Shown here in pieces: positions 8,072 to 16,329 of a DNA stretch of 33,165 nt. The position numbers were made by a program, and so were the translations under genes. Under the pieces are notes generated by a model. It did no database searches. It worked only from the letters and a program-made list of their open reading frames with translations, and was not told the DNA's origin. This stretch comes from Romboutsia sp. (GTDB lineage Bacteria > Bacillota > Clostridia > Peptostreptococcales > Peptostreptococcaceae). Numbering within the stretch: the first letter of the stretch is position 1; each line of letters begins with the position of its first letter. The DNA lies in the NCBI GenBank assembly GCA_017889265.1, contig JAGHEK010000056.1, positions 1 to 33,165 of the forward strand, given 5' to 3'.

Positions 8072-10051
8072 ATGAGAAAAAAAATAAAGATAATGAGTAA
8101 AAAAAGGATAGTTATAGTCCTTGTTTTGTGTTGCATATTGTTTTTTTTACTTGTAACTAGAACGGCTTATTTACAACTTATAAAAGGGGATTGGTTAAGC
8201 ACAAAAGCTATTGAACAACAGACTAGAGAAGTTCCTATACCTGCTAAAAGAGGTACTATATACGATAAAAATATGAAAGAATTAGCAGTTAGTATAACTA
8301 AGTATACTGTTTGGTGTAAACCTGTTGAGGTTGAAGATAAGGAATTAGCTATTAAAAAATTATCAGAAATATTAGAAAAAGATGAGAAAGAAATAAGTGA
8401 ATTAGTAAACAAAAAAAATATGGCACTAGTTAAGATTGAAAGATGGATAGAAGATGAAAAAGCTACTAAAATAAGAGAAGCTAAAATACCTGGAATTTGG
8501 GTAGCAGAAGATAATAAAAGATATTATCCTTATGGTAATTTTGCTCCGTATGTTTTAGGTCATACATCTAATGATTCTCAGGGAATAGCAGGGGTAGAGA
8601 TGGTTTATAATAATAAACTTCAAGGAGAAGATGGTAAACTAATAATAAGTACTGATGCTTCAGGTAGAGAAATTCCACAAGGTATGGAAAAATATTTTGA
8701 ACCTAAACAAGGTAATGGAGTAATACTTACTATTGATGAAGTAATACAACATTATACAGAAAAAGCAGTACAAAAAGCTTATGAATTAAATAATGCAAAA
8801 AGAGTTACGGTAGTAGCATTAGACCCGAAAACTGGAGATGTACTTTCTATGGCATCAAAACCAGATTATGATCCAAATACTCCAAGAGATGCTATATATC
8901 CTTATTTTGAAGAAGAATTAGCTAAATATAGTGATAATGATAAATTAAAAGGGTATTATCAAATGTGGAGAAATCCTGCAGTTAGTGATACTTACGAACC
9001 AGGGTCTACTTTTAAACTTGTAACATCTGTTGCAGGACTTGAAGAAAATGTTATAAAAGATACTGATAGATTTACTTGTACAGGAAGTGTAACCATAGGA
9101 GGAAGAAGAATAAAATGTTGGAGACATTATAATCCTCACGGTGAACAAACTTTTGCACAAGGAGTTCAAAATTCTTGTAATCCAGTCTTTATAGAAGTAG
9201 GTAATAGGCTAGGAGTATCAAAGTTATATGATTACATAGAAGGTTTTGGATTTATGGAAAAAACAGGACTAGATTTACCGGGAGAAGCTAAAGGTATACT
9301 TTATAATGAAAAAAATGTAGGTCCTGTTGAACTTGCTACTATATCTTTTGGTCAATCTATATCTGTTACACCTATGCAACTTATAAGAGCTATTAGTGCT
9401 ATATCAAATGACGGAAAACTTATGCAACCAAGAGTAGTTAAAGGGTTTACAGACGATAAAGGAAATGTAATAGAAGAAATTGAACCTGTTATGACAAGAC
9501 AAGTAATATCAGAAGAAACTTCTGATGAAATGATGGAAATAGCAGAAAGTGTAGTTAGAGAAGGTTCTGGTCAAGCGGCATACATACCAGGGTATAAAAT
9601 AGGTGGAAAAACTGGAACAGCGCAAAAAGTTATAGACGGAAAATATGCACAAGGAAAATATATATGTTCATTTATTGGTATAGCGCCTACTGATGACCCG
9701 CAAATAGTAGTTTTAGCAATAGTTGATGAACCAACTGGAGTTATGGCATTCGGTAGTACGACTGCAGGACCTATTGTAAAAGAAATTATGCAAGATTCTT
9801 TAAAATATCTTGGTATTGAGGAAAAATATACAGAGGAAGAAAAAGAAGAATTTGAAAAACAGCAAGTAGTTGTACCAGATGTCAGAAATTTAAATATAGG
9901 AGATGCTAGTAAAATTTTAGAAGAAGCAGGGTTTAAAGCTAATTTAGATACCGATATAGAAATGTCTGAAAAAACTAAGGTAAAAGATATGTTCCCAAAA
10001 CCAGGTATAAAAGTTGAAAAAGATTCAAGTATAATCCTTTATTTTGAATAA
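8072..10051 (+). CDS. spoVD: SpoVD/FtsI-type penicillin-binding protein with PASTA domain
   Basis: This class B PBP is a transpeptidase that crosslinks septal or spore peptidoglycan. It has one N-terminal membrane segment (about residues 10-30), a PBP dimerisation domain, and a transpeptidase domain with the catalytic motifs STFK (Ser312, Lys315), SCN (368-370) and KTG (513-515). A single PASTA domain lies at the C-terminus from about residue 596 (VVVPDVRNLNIGDASKILEE). The length is 659 residues. It is the only PBP in this dcw cluster and pairs with the SEDS gene further down. The PASTA domain and the SpoVE-like partner favour the SpoVD name, but it may also serve in vegetative division. GGGGG precedes the ATG. 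Confidence 0.9.
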   Translation: MRKKIKIMSKKRIVIVLVLCCILFFLLVTRTAYLQLIKGDWLSTKAIEQQTREVPIPAKRGTIYDKNMKELAVSITKYTVWCKPVEVEDKELAIKKLSEILEKDEKEISELVNKKNMALVKIERWIEDEKATKIREAKIPGIWVAEDNKRYYPYGNFAPYVLGHTSNDSQGIAGVEMVYNNKLQGEDGKLIISTDASGREIPQGMEKYFEPKQGNGVILTIDEVIQHYTEKAVQKAYELNNAKRVTVVALDPKTGDVLSMASKPDYDPNTPRDAIYPYFEEELAKYSDNDKLKGYYQMWRNPAVSDTYEPGSTFKLVTSVAGLEENVIKDTDRFTCTGSVTIGGRRIKCWRHYNPHGEQTFAQGVQNSCNPVFIEVGNRLGVSKLYDYIEGFGFMEKTGLDLPGEAKGILYNEKNVGPVELATISFGQSISVTPMQLIRAISAISNDGKLMQPRVVKGFTDDKGNVIEEIEPVMTRQVISEETSDEMMEIAESVVREGSGQAAYIPGYKIGGKTGTAQKVIDGKYAQGKYICSFIGIAPTDDPQIVVLAIVDEPTGVMAFGSTTAGPIVKEIMQDSLKYLGIEEKYTEEEKEEFEKQQVVVPDVRNLNIGDASKILEEAGFKANLDTDIEMSEKTKVKDMFPKPGIKVEKDSSIILYFE

Positions 10052-10114
10052 AATTTACTATTTAGAAATATTATAGTATTATAGAAATATCTTTTAAAAA
10101 AATTATAAATATTA

Positions 10115-10155
10115 TATAATAAAATTTAGCAATGTATATTCATACATTGCTTTTT
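10115..10155 (+). terminator. Hairpin (terminator or 5' leader) upstream of murF
   Basis: AGCAATGTAT (10128-10137) and ATACATTGCT (10142-10151) form a perfect 10-bp stem with a 4-base loop, followed by a run of T to 10155. It has the form of an intrinsic terminator for ftsL-spoVD. It ends only 28 bases before the murF ATG, leaving no room for a promoter in between. A TATAAT at 10115-10120 just before it could start transcription so that the hairpin forms the very 5' end of the murF mRNA. Confidence 0.75.
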
Positions 10156-10183
10156 AGTTGAAAAATTGGAAAGGAAAAGTATT

Positions 10184-11551
10184 ATGCAAAAATTAAGTAT
10201 AGAAGAATTACTTAAAGCAACTGATGGAAAATTATTAAAAGGCGATATTTTTTATGAAATAAATGATGTTGTTATAGATAGTAGAAATGCTAATAAAGAT
10301 AATGTTTTTGTAGCCATAATAGGTAAAAATTTAGATGGTCATAAATTTTTAGACTCTGCATATAAAAATGGATGCAAAACATTTATAAAAAATGAATCAA
10401 GTAGCATAAATATATCTTATGAAGACATAAATTTAATAGAAGTTAAAAATACAGAATTAGCACTTGGAGATATATCAAAGTACTATAAAAATAAGTTTGA
10501 TATACCATATGTTGCAGTTACTGGTAGTGTTGGAAAAACTACTACTAGAGATTTTATCCATTCGGTTTTATCATATAAATTTAAAACTCTAAAAAATGAG
10601 GGGAATTTAAATAATAACTTTGGAGTTCCACTTACACTTTTTAATTTAGATGATACTTATGAGTGTTCGGTAATTGAAATGGGTATGTCAGGCTTTAAGG
10701 AGATAGAATATTTAGCAAATATAGTAAATCCTAATATATCTGTAATATCTAATATTGGATTATCTCATATAGAAAATTTAGGTTCTCAAGAAGGTATTTT
10801 TGAGGCTAAAATGGAAATAACTAAGAATTTCAATAAAGACAATGTTTTAATAGTAAATGGAGATGATAAATTTTTATCTACCTTAAAAGAAAAAAGTTTA
10901 GATTATAAGTTAAAAACTTTTGGATTTGGTAAAGATAATGATATATATTGTAAAGATTATGAGATACTAAATAATAGTACAGAGTTTATATGTGTTATAG
11001 ACAATAAAGAAGAAAAAACAGAAATACCAACAGTTGGAAAGCATAATATTTATAATGCTATGGCATCCATATTAGTTGGTCTTAGCCTTAAAATGTCATT
11101 AGAAGAAATAAAAGAAGGTCTTTTAAAATTTGTACCTACTAAAATGAGATTAGATATAATAAATTCTAATAATAAAACTATAATAAATGATTGTTATAAT
11201 GCAAGTCCTGAATCTATGGAAGCAGCACTTAGTATACTTTCAAAATATGAAAATAGAAAAGTAGCAATTCTTGGTGATATGTTTGAGATGGGTGATTATA
11301 CGGAGTATGGTCACAGAAAAGTAGGAAAAAATATTTTAAATAATACTGATATTCTTATAACTATAGGCAATTCATCTAAGTTTATATCAGAGGAAGCTAT
11401 AAAAAATGGTTTCACAAAAGAAAATTGTTATCATTTTCAGACTAAAGAAGAAGGAATAAAAAACTTTTCAAAAATATTAAAGGATGATGATGTAGTATTA
11501 GTAAAGGCATCTAGAGGAATGCAATTTGAAAAGTTAATAGAATATATTTAG
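10184..11551 (+). CDS. murF: UDP-MurNAc-tripeptide--D-Ala-D-Ala ligase
   Basis: This cytoplasmic Mur ligase adds D-Ala-D-Ala to complete the UDP-MurNAc-pentapeptide. The ATP-binding motif TGSVGKTT is at residues 113-120, then NEGNLNNNFGVPLTL and VIEMGMSGFKEIEYL, which are MurF-specific. DCYNASPESMEAALS and the C-terminal VLVKASRGMQFE are further signatures. The length is 455 residues. ATG 10184 is preceded by GGAAAGGAAAAG; an in-frame TTG six codons upstream overlaps that site and is not favoured. It sits between a strong hairpin and mraY (23 bases downstream), and probably leads the murF-mraY-murD-spoVE-murG transcript. Confidence 0.95.
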   Translation: MQKLSIEELLKATDGKLLKGDIFYEINDVVIDSRNANKDNVFVAIIGKNLDGHKFLDSAYKNGCKTFIKNESSSINISYEDINLIEVKNTELALGDISKYYKNKFDIPYVAVTGSVGKTTTRDFIHSVLSYKFKTLKNEGNLNNNFGVPLTLFNLDDTYECSVIEMGMSGFKEIEYLANIVNPNISVISNIGLSHIENLGSQEGIFEAKMEITKNFNKDNVLIVNGDDKFLSTLKEKSLDYKLKTFGFGKDNDIYCKDYEILNNSTEFICVIDNKEEKTEIPTVGKHNIYNAMASILVGLSLKMSLEEIKEGLLKFVPTKMRLDIINSNNKTIINDCYNASPESMEAALSILSKYENRKVAILGDMFEMGDYTEYGHRKVGKNILNNTDILITIGNSSKFISEEAIKNGFTKENCYHFQTKEEGIKNFSKILKDDDVVLVKASRGMQFEKLIEYI

Positions 11552-11573
11552 ACATTATTGAAAGGAGAATATT

Positions 11574-12542
11574 ATGTTAGGGATAACTGAATTAACTTAT
11601 ACAGCACTCATTTCATTTTTGATAGTTGTAATACTTGGTCCAATATTTATACCAATGCTTACTAAGTTTAAATTTGGTCAAACTGTAAGAAGTGATGGAC
11701 CAAAAAGTCATTTATCTAAAAATGGAACGCCTACAATGGGTGGAATACTTATGATAATAGCAATACTTATAACGGGTCTTACTAGAAGTAGAGTGGGGTC
11801 TGATTTACTAGTAGGACTTTTTTGCGTAGCAGGTTTTGGTTTAGTAGGATTTTTAGATGATTTTATAATAATAAAAAAGAAAAGGTCTTTAGGTCTTAGA
11901 GCTTGGCAAAAAATAGTTCTTCAGCTTGGAATAGCACTTTTCGTATCGTATTATCAATATAATCAATCAGCAAGTGCTCCTCAACTTATGGTACCGTTTA
12001 CTGATATAGTAATAAATGTTGGTCCATTATACGTACCGTTTATGACTTTTGTAATAGTAGCAACTGTAAATGCAGTAAATTTAACTGATGGGCTTGATGG
12101 ACTTGCATCTGGAATAACTTTAGTAGTTTCAACATTTTTTATGTTACTTGCATCTTATTCTGGAGTAGTAAATCAAGAGGTAGCAGTATTAGCAGCAGCA
12201 ACTGTTGGAGCTTGTCTAGGATTTTTAGGATTTAATTCATATCCTGCGAAGATATTTATGGGAGATACTGGGTCTATGGCATTAGGAGGGGCTGTAGTTT
12301 CGTTTGCAGTTTTAACTAACACAGTATTACTTATACCTTTAGTAGGTGGAATATATTTTGCAGAGGCTTTATCAGTTATAATACAAGTAACTGTTTATAG
12401 ATTAACTAGAAAAAGAGTTTTTAAAATGGCTCCTATACATCATCATTTTGAACAATGTGGTTGGCCAGAAACTAAAGTAGTATTTACTTTTTGGATAGTA
12501 ACTATAATACTTGCTTGGATAGGAATAATAGCAGTATTTTAG
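11574..12542 (+). CDS. mraY: Phospho-N-acetylmuramoyl-pentapeptide transferase
   Basis: MraY is the integral membrane enzyme that moves phospho-MurNAc-pentapeptide to undecaprenyl phosphate, making lipid I. The family motifs are all present: PTMGG near residue 53, FLDDF (93-97) with the two catalytic-site aspartates, NLTDGLDGLASG ending at residue 180, GFNSYPAKIFMGDTGSMALG, and APIHHHFE near the C-terminus. The length of 322 residues and about ten membrane segments are normal. GAAAGGAGAAT precedes the ATG, and murD follows after nine bases. Confidence 0.97.
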   Translation: MLGITELTYTALISFLIVVILGPIFIPMLTKFKFGQTVRSDGPKSHLSKNGTPTMGGILMIIAILITGLTRSRVGSDLLVGLFCVAGFGLVGFLDDFIIIKKKRSLGLRAWQKIVLQLGIALFVSYYQYNQSASAPQLMVPFTDIVINVGPLYVPFMTFVIVATVNAVNLTDGLDGLASGITLVVSTFFMLLASYSGVVNQEVAVLAAATVGACLGFLGFNSYPAKIFMGDTGSMALGGAVVSFAVLTNTVLLIPLVGGIYFAEALSVIIQVTVYRLTRKRVFKMAPIHHHFEQCGWPETKVVFTFWIVTIILAWIGIIAVF

Positions 12543-12551
12543 GGGGATATT

Positions 12552-13889
12552 ATGAAAAATGTATTGTTAATTGGTCTTGCCAAAACGGGAGTATCTACTA
12601 TAAAGTATTTGAGTAAAATGGGTTCAAACGTAGTAGTAAATGATATAAAAACTAAAGAAGATTTAAAGGAAATATTAGAAGATTTAAAAGAAATAGAAAA
12701 TATAGAGTACATATTAGGAAAACATATAGAAAATATAGAAAATATAGATTTGGTAGTAGTTTCTCCAGGTGTTCCACTTGATTTACCTTTTATAAAAAAT
12801 ATAAAAGAAAAAGTAGAAGTAATAGGTGAAGTTGAACTTTCTTATAGATTATCGAATTTACCTAAAATAATAGGTATAACTGGTACTAATGGAAAAACTA
12901 CAACGACCAGTTTAGTTTCTTCTATATTTAAAGAAGCTAAAGAAGATGTTTTTACGGTTGGTAATATAGGAAATCCTGTAATAGATACTGTTGACGTTGC
13001 TACAAAGGAGTCTGTATTAGTTACAGAACTTAGCAGTTTTCAGTTAGAAAGTATAGATACATATAAGCCTCATATAAGTGCCATACTTAATTTTAGCGAA
13101 GATCATTTAAATAGACATCATACTATGGAAGAATATATAAAAGCTAAATGTAATATATATAAAAATCAAGATGAAAATGATTACCTTATACTAAATTATG
13201 ATGATATATTAGTTAGAAATCTAAGAGATACTAAAGCTAAAAAGATATATTTTTCTTGTGATAGCATACTTGAAAAAGGTGTATATTTAGATGAAAATGA
13301 AGATATAATTATAAATATAGATAAAAAAATAAATTTAATGAATAAAAATGAATTAAAAATAAGAGGAAAACATAATGTTCAAAATGCTATGGCAGGAATA
13401 GCTATAAGTTATATTTATGGAATAGACGTTTCTATAATAAAAAACGCCTTAAAAAATTTCTCAGGTGTAGAGCATAGACAGGAATTGGTAAAAAATATAA
13501 ATGGAATTACTTTTATAAATGATTCAAAAGCTACTAATCCAGATTCTAGTATAAAAGCTATTAATTCATATGAAAATATAATATTAATAGCAGGTGGAAT
13601 GGATAAAGAAAATGATTTTGAAAATCTTTTAGAAAATGCAAAGGGTAGAGTTAAATCATTAGTATTACTTGGAGAAACTTCCCAAAAAATAAAAGATTTA
13701 GCATTAAAAAAAGGATTTGATGACGTAAATATAGTAGCTAATATGAAGGAAGCTGTTAGTATGTCTTATGAAAAGGCAAATGAAGGAGATATAGTTTTAC
13801 TATCACCTGCTTGTGCAAGTTGGGATATGTATAAAAGTTTTGAAGTAAGGGGTAGAGACTTCAAAGAAAATGTAAACAGTTTAAAATAA
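12552..13889 (+). CDS. murD: UDP-MurNAc-L-alanine--D-glutamate ligase
   Basis: This cytoplasmic Mur ligase adds D-glutamate to UDP-MurNAc-L-Ala. It has an N-terminal nucleotide-sugar binding domain (LIGLAKTGVST), the ATP motif IGITGTNGKTTTT at about residues 107-119, ELSSFQLES, LNFSEDHLNRH and the C-terminal SPACASWDMYKSFEVRGRDF. The length of 445 residues is normal. AGGGGGAT lies in the short gap after mraY. The next gene, spoVE, has its start 37 bases after the murD stop. Confidence 0.97.
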   Translation: MKNVLLIGLAKTGVSTIKYLSKMGSNVVVNDIKTKEDLKEILEDLKEIENIEYILGKHIENIENIDLVVVSPGVPLDLPFIKNIKEKVEVIGEVELSYRLSNLPKIIGITGTNGKTTTTSLVSSIFKEAKEDVFTVGNIGNPVIDTVDVATKESVLVTELSSFQLESIDTYKPHISAILNFSEDHLNRHHTMEEYIKAKCNIYKNQDENDYLILNYDDILVRNLRDTKAKKIYFSCDSILEKGVYLDENEDIIINIDKKINLMNKNELKIRGKHNVQNAMAGIAISYIYGIDVSIIKNALKNFSGVEHRQELVKNINGITFINDSKATNPDSSIKAINSYENIILIAGGMDKENDFENLLENAKGRVKSLVLLGETSQKIKDLALKKGFDDVNIVANMKEAVSMSYEKANEGDIVLLSPACASWDMYKSFEVRGRDFKENVNSLK

Positions 13890-13926
13890 ATCCTCTAAAT
13901 AATTGGGAATGGAGGTAATACTTTTT

Positions 13927-15054
13927 ATGCATACAGAAACTAAAAAAAGGTCTAATAAAAAAATAAAGAATGATTTTGATAGTGTGATTTTTTACACTAC
14001 GATGACATTGGTATTCATAGGAATCATCATGGTATTTAGTGCAAGTTATATTCAATCTTCATTTAAACATGGTGATTCCTATCATTTTCTTAAGAAAAAT
14101 TTAATATTTGCAATTTTAGGTTTTATATCTATGATGGTAGTATCTAATATTCATTATGAATTTTGGAAGAAAAATTCTAAAACTATATGTATAATTTCTG
14201 CTGTATTACTTCTTTTAGTTTTAACTCCACTTGGTATAAAATTAAATGGAGCAAGAAGATGGTTAGGAATAGGTTCTTTTACTGTTCAACCGGCAGAAAT
14301 CGCAAAGTTTGCAAGTATAGTTATTACGGCTAAGTTAGTAGAAAAAAAGTATCAAGATATAAAGTCTTTTAAAAAAGGGCTAATTCCTCTTCTGATTGTG
14401 CCTATGATTTTTTTTATACTTATAATGTTACAACCTAATATGTCAACTGCAGGTACTATAATATTAGTTACTTTCGTTATGATATTCGTTGCAGGAATGG
14501 ATATGAAGCTAGTTGTAGGGATGTTTTTCAGTGGGGTAGTACTTTTTTTGGCTCTAGCTTTAACGTCTCCATATAGATTAAAACGTGTGCTATCTTTTTT
14601 AGACCCATTTCAAGACCCATTAGGTAATGGATATCAAGTTATACAAGGTCTTTATGCACTTGGTTCTGGAGGGCTTTTTGGTATGGGACTAGGTAAAAGT
14701 CAGCAGAAATGGTTTTACATACCAGAACCACAAAATGATTTTATATTTGCTATAATAGGTGAAGAGTTAGGTCTAGTAGGTTGTACAGCTGTAATACTTA
14801 TTTTTGTACTTTTAGTTTATAGATGTGTAATAATTGCTTTAAGATGCCCAGATATATTTTCTTGTATGATGGTTATCGGAATAGGTGCACAAATAGGAAT
14901 ACAAGCAGCACTTAATATAGCAGTAGCCACTTCTTCTATGCCTGTTACAGGGGTTGCGCTACCTTTTATTAGTTATGGAGGGACTTCCCTTACTATATTA
15001 ATGAGTGCAATAGGTATAGTTTTAAACATTTCAAGACACGTCAAAATTAATTAA
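13927..15054 (+). CDS. spoVE: SEDS peptidoglycan glycosyltransferase SpoVE/FtsW
   Basis: This multispanning SEDS protein polymerises lipid II into glycan strands together with its cognate class B PBP, here most likely SpoVD. It has about ten membrane segments and the SEDS motifs GARRWLGIGSFTVQPAEIAK, FLDPFQDPLGNGYQ, NDFIFAIIGEELGLVG and FISYGGTSL. I chose ATG 13927 because GGAGGT (13911-13916) lies ten bases upstream. Two in-frame earlier starts (TTG 13903, ATG 13909) would overlap that site. The protein is then 375 residues with a short basic N-terminus. SpoVE and FtsW cannot be separated by sequence alone; being the only SEDS gene in the cluster it may serve division, sporulation or both. 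Confidence 0.9.
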   Translation: MHTETKKRSNKKIKNDFDSVIFYTTMTLVFIGIIMVFSASYIQSSFKHGDSYHFLKKNLIFAILGFISMMVVSNIHYEFWKKNSKTICIISAVLLLLVLTPLGIKLNGARRWLGIGSFTVQPAEIAKFASIVITAKLVEKKYQDIKSFKKGLIPLLIVPMIFFILIMLQPNMSTAGTIILVTFVMIFVAGMDMKLVVGMFFSGVVLFLALALTSPYRLKRVLSFLDPFQDPLGNGYQVIQGLYALGSGGLFGMGLGKSQQKWFYIPEPQNDFIFAIIGEELGLVGCTAVILIFVLLVYRCVIIALRCPDIFSCMMVIGIGAQIGIQAALNIAVATSSMPVTGVALPFISYGGTSLTILMSAIGIVLNISRHVKIN

Positions 15055-15069
15055 CAGGAGTGAAATTAA

Positions 15070-16269
15070 ATGAAAGTTTTATTATCTGGTGGAGGTACTG
15101 GAGGACACGTTTATCCAGCAATCGCCATAGCAAACAAGATTAAAGAAGAAAATCCAGATGCAAAAATTCTATTTGTTGGTACTGAAAAAGGTATAGAAGC
15201 AGAGATTGTACCTAAGTATGGATATGATTTTAAGACTGTAACAGTTCAAGGATTTAGAAGGAAGGTAGATTTTGAAAATGTAAAAAGAGTTTTTAAACTT
15301 TTTAAAGGTCTTGAAGAATCAAGAAGTATAGTAAAAAAGTTTAAACCAGACATAGTAATAGGTACAGGTGGATATGTTAGTGGACCTGTTTTATTCAATG
15401 CATCTTTAAAAAATATACCGACAATAGTTCACGAACAAAACTCTTTTCCTGGGGTTACTAATAAAATTTTATCAAAAGTAGTTACTAAAGTGCTTACTAC
15501 TTTTGAAGATGCAAAACAAAGATTTCCAGAAAAATCTCAAGATAAAATAGTTTTTACAGGAAATCCAGTAAGAAAAGAAATACTACTTACTAAAAAAAAT
15601 ATAGCAAGAAGAAAACTTGGAATAAGTGAAGATAAAAAGATGATTCTATGCTATGGAGGAAGTGGTGGTTCAAAAAAAATTAATGAAGCCATAAAAGTAG
15701 CTATAAACGATTTAGTAAAAGAAGATATAGCTTTCATAATAGCCACAGGAAAAGTATATTATGATGAATTTGTAAAAGATATAGAAAATATTACTTTAAA
15801 ACCATATCAAAAAGTAGTTCCATATCTAGATGATATGGCAAATGCATTAGGAGCTAGTGATTTAGTAATAGGAGGTGCAGGAGCAACTTCTATATCTGAA
15901 ATAACTGCACTTGGTAAACCTTCTATAATAATTCCTAAAGCATATACCTCAGAAAATCATCAAGAATATAATGCAAAAAGTGTTGAAAATAAAGGTGCAG
16001 GAATTTGTATACTAGAAAAAGATTTAACTGGTGAAGTTTTAAGTAATTCAATATTTAAGATTTTAGGAGATAATAATTTACTAAGTGAAATGTCTGAAAA
16101 AAGTAAAGAAATAGGAACGCCTAAAGCTATTGATAAAATATATGAGGAAATACTTAAAATTTATAATGAAAATAATAGTAAAAAAGAAACAGTAGTTGAA
16201 GAAATAGATGAAGTAGAAAATAAAGAAGAGAAAAAAGAAGAAAAAGTAATAGGAATAAAGAAAAAGTAA
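15070..16269 (+). CDS. murG: Lipid II synthase MurG with acidic/basic C-terminal tail
   Basis: MurG is a peripheral membrane GT-B glycosyltransferase that adds GlcNAc to lipid I, making lipid II. The N-terminal GGGTGGHVYPA is at residues 7-17, with IGTGGYVSGP, HEQNSFPGVTN, FTGNPVR and GGSGGSKKINE following. The C-terminal half has GGAGATSISEITALGKPSIIIP, the UDP-GlcNAc site. The catalytic fold appears to end near residue 364, where most MurG proteins stop. Here about 35 further residues follow, almost all Lys and Glu. AGGAGTG precedes the ATG. Confidence 0.96.
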   Translation: MKVLLSGGGTGGHVYPAIAIANKIKEENPDAKILFVGTEKGIEAEIVPKYGYDFKTVTVQGFRRKVDFENVKRVFKLFKGLEESRSIVKKFKPDIVIGTGGYVSGPVLFNASLKNIPTIVHEQNSFPGVTNKILSKVVTKVLTTFEDAKQRFPEKSQDKIVFTGNPVRKEILLTKKNIARRKLGISEDKKMILCYGGSGGSKKINEAIKVAINDLVKEDIAFIIATGKVYYDEFVKDIENITLKPYQKVVPYLDDMANALGASDLVIGGAGATSISEITALGKPSIIIPKAYTSENHQEYNAKSVENKGAGICILEKDLTGEVLSNSIFKILGDNNLLSEMSEKSKEIGTPKAIDKIYEEILKIYNENNSKKETVVEEIDEVENKEEKKEEKVIGIKKK

Positions 16270-16275
16270 CATATA

Positions 16276-16329
16276 CCCCCTAGATAACATAAATTAAAAT
16301 AGAATTTATATTATCTAGGGGGATTTTTT
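16276..16329 (+). promoter_or_regulatory. Terminator-like hairpin that contains the murA ribosome binding site
   Basis: The 20 bases at 16276-16295, beginning CCCCCTAGATAA, pair with 16303-16322, ending TTATCTAGGGGG. There is one mismatch and a 7-base loop. ATTTTTT follows and the murA ATG comes immediately after, at 16330. The structure has every feature of an intrinsic terminator. The only plausible Shine-Dalgarno sequence for murA, AGGGGG, is the base of the 3' arm. When folded the hairpin should both stop transcription and hide the ribosome binding site. Confidence 0.85.
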
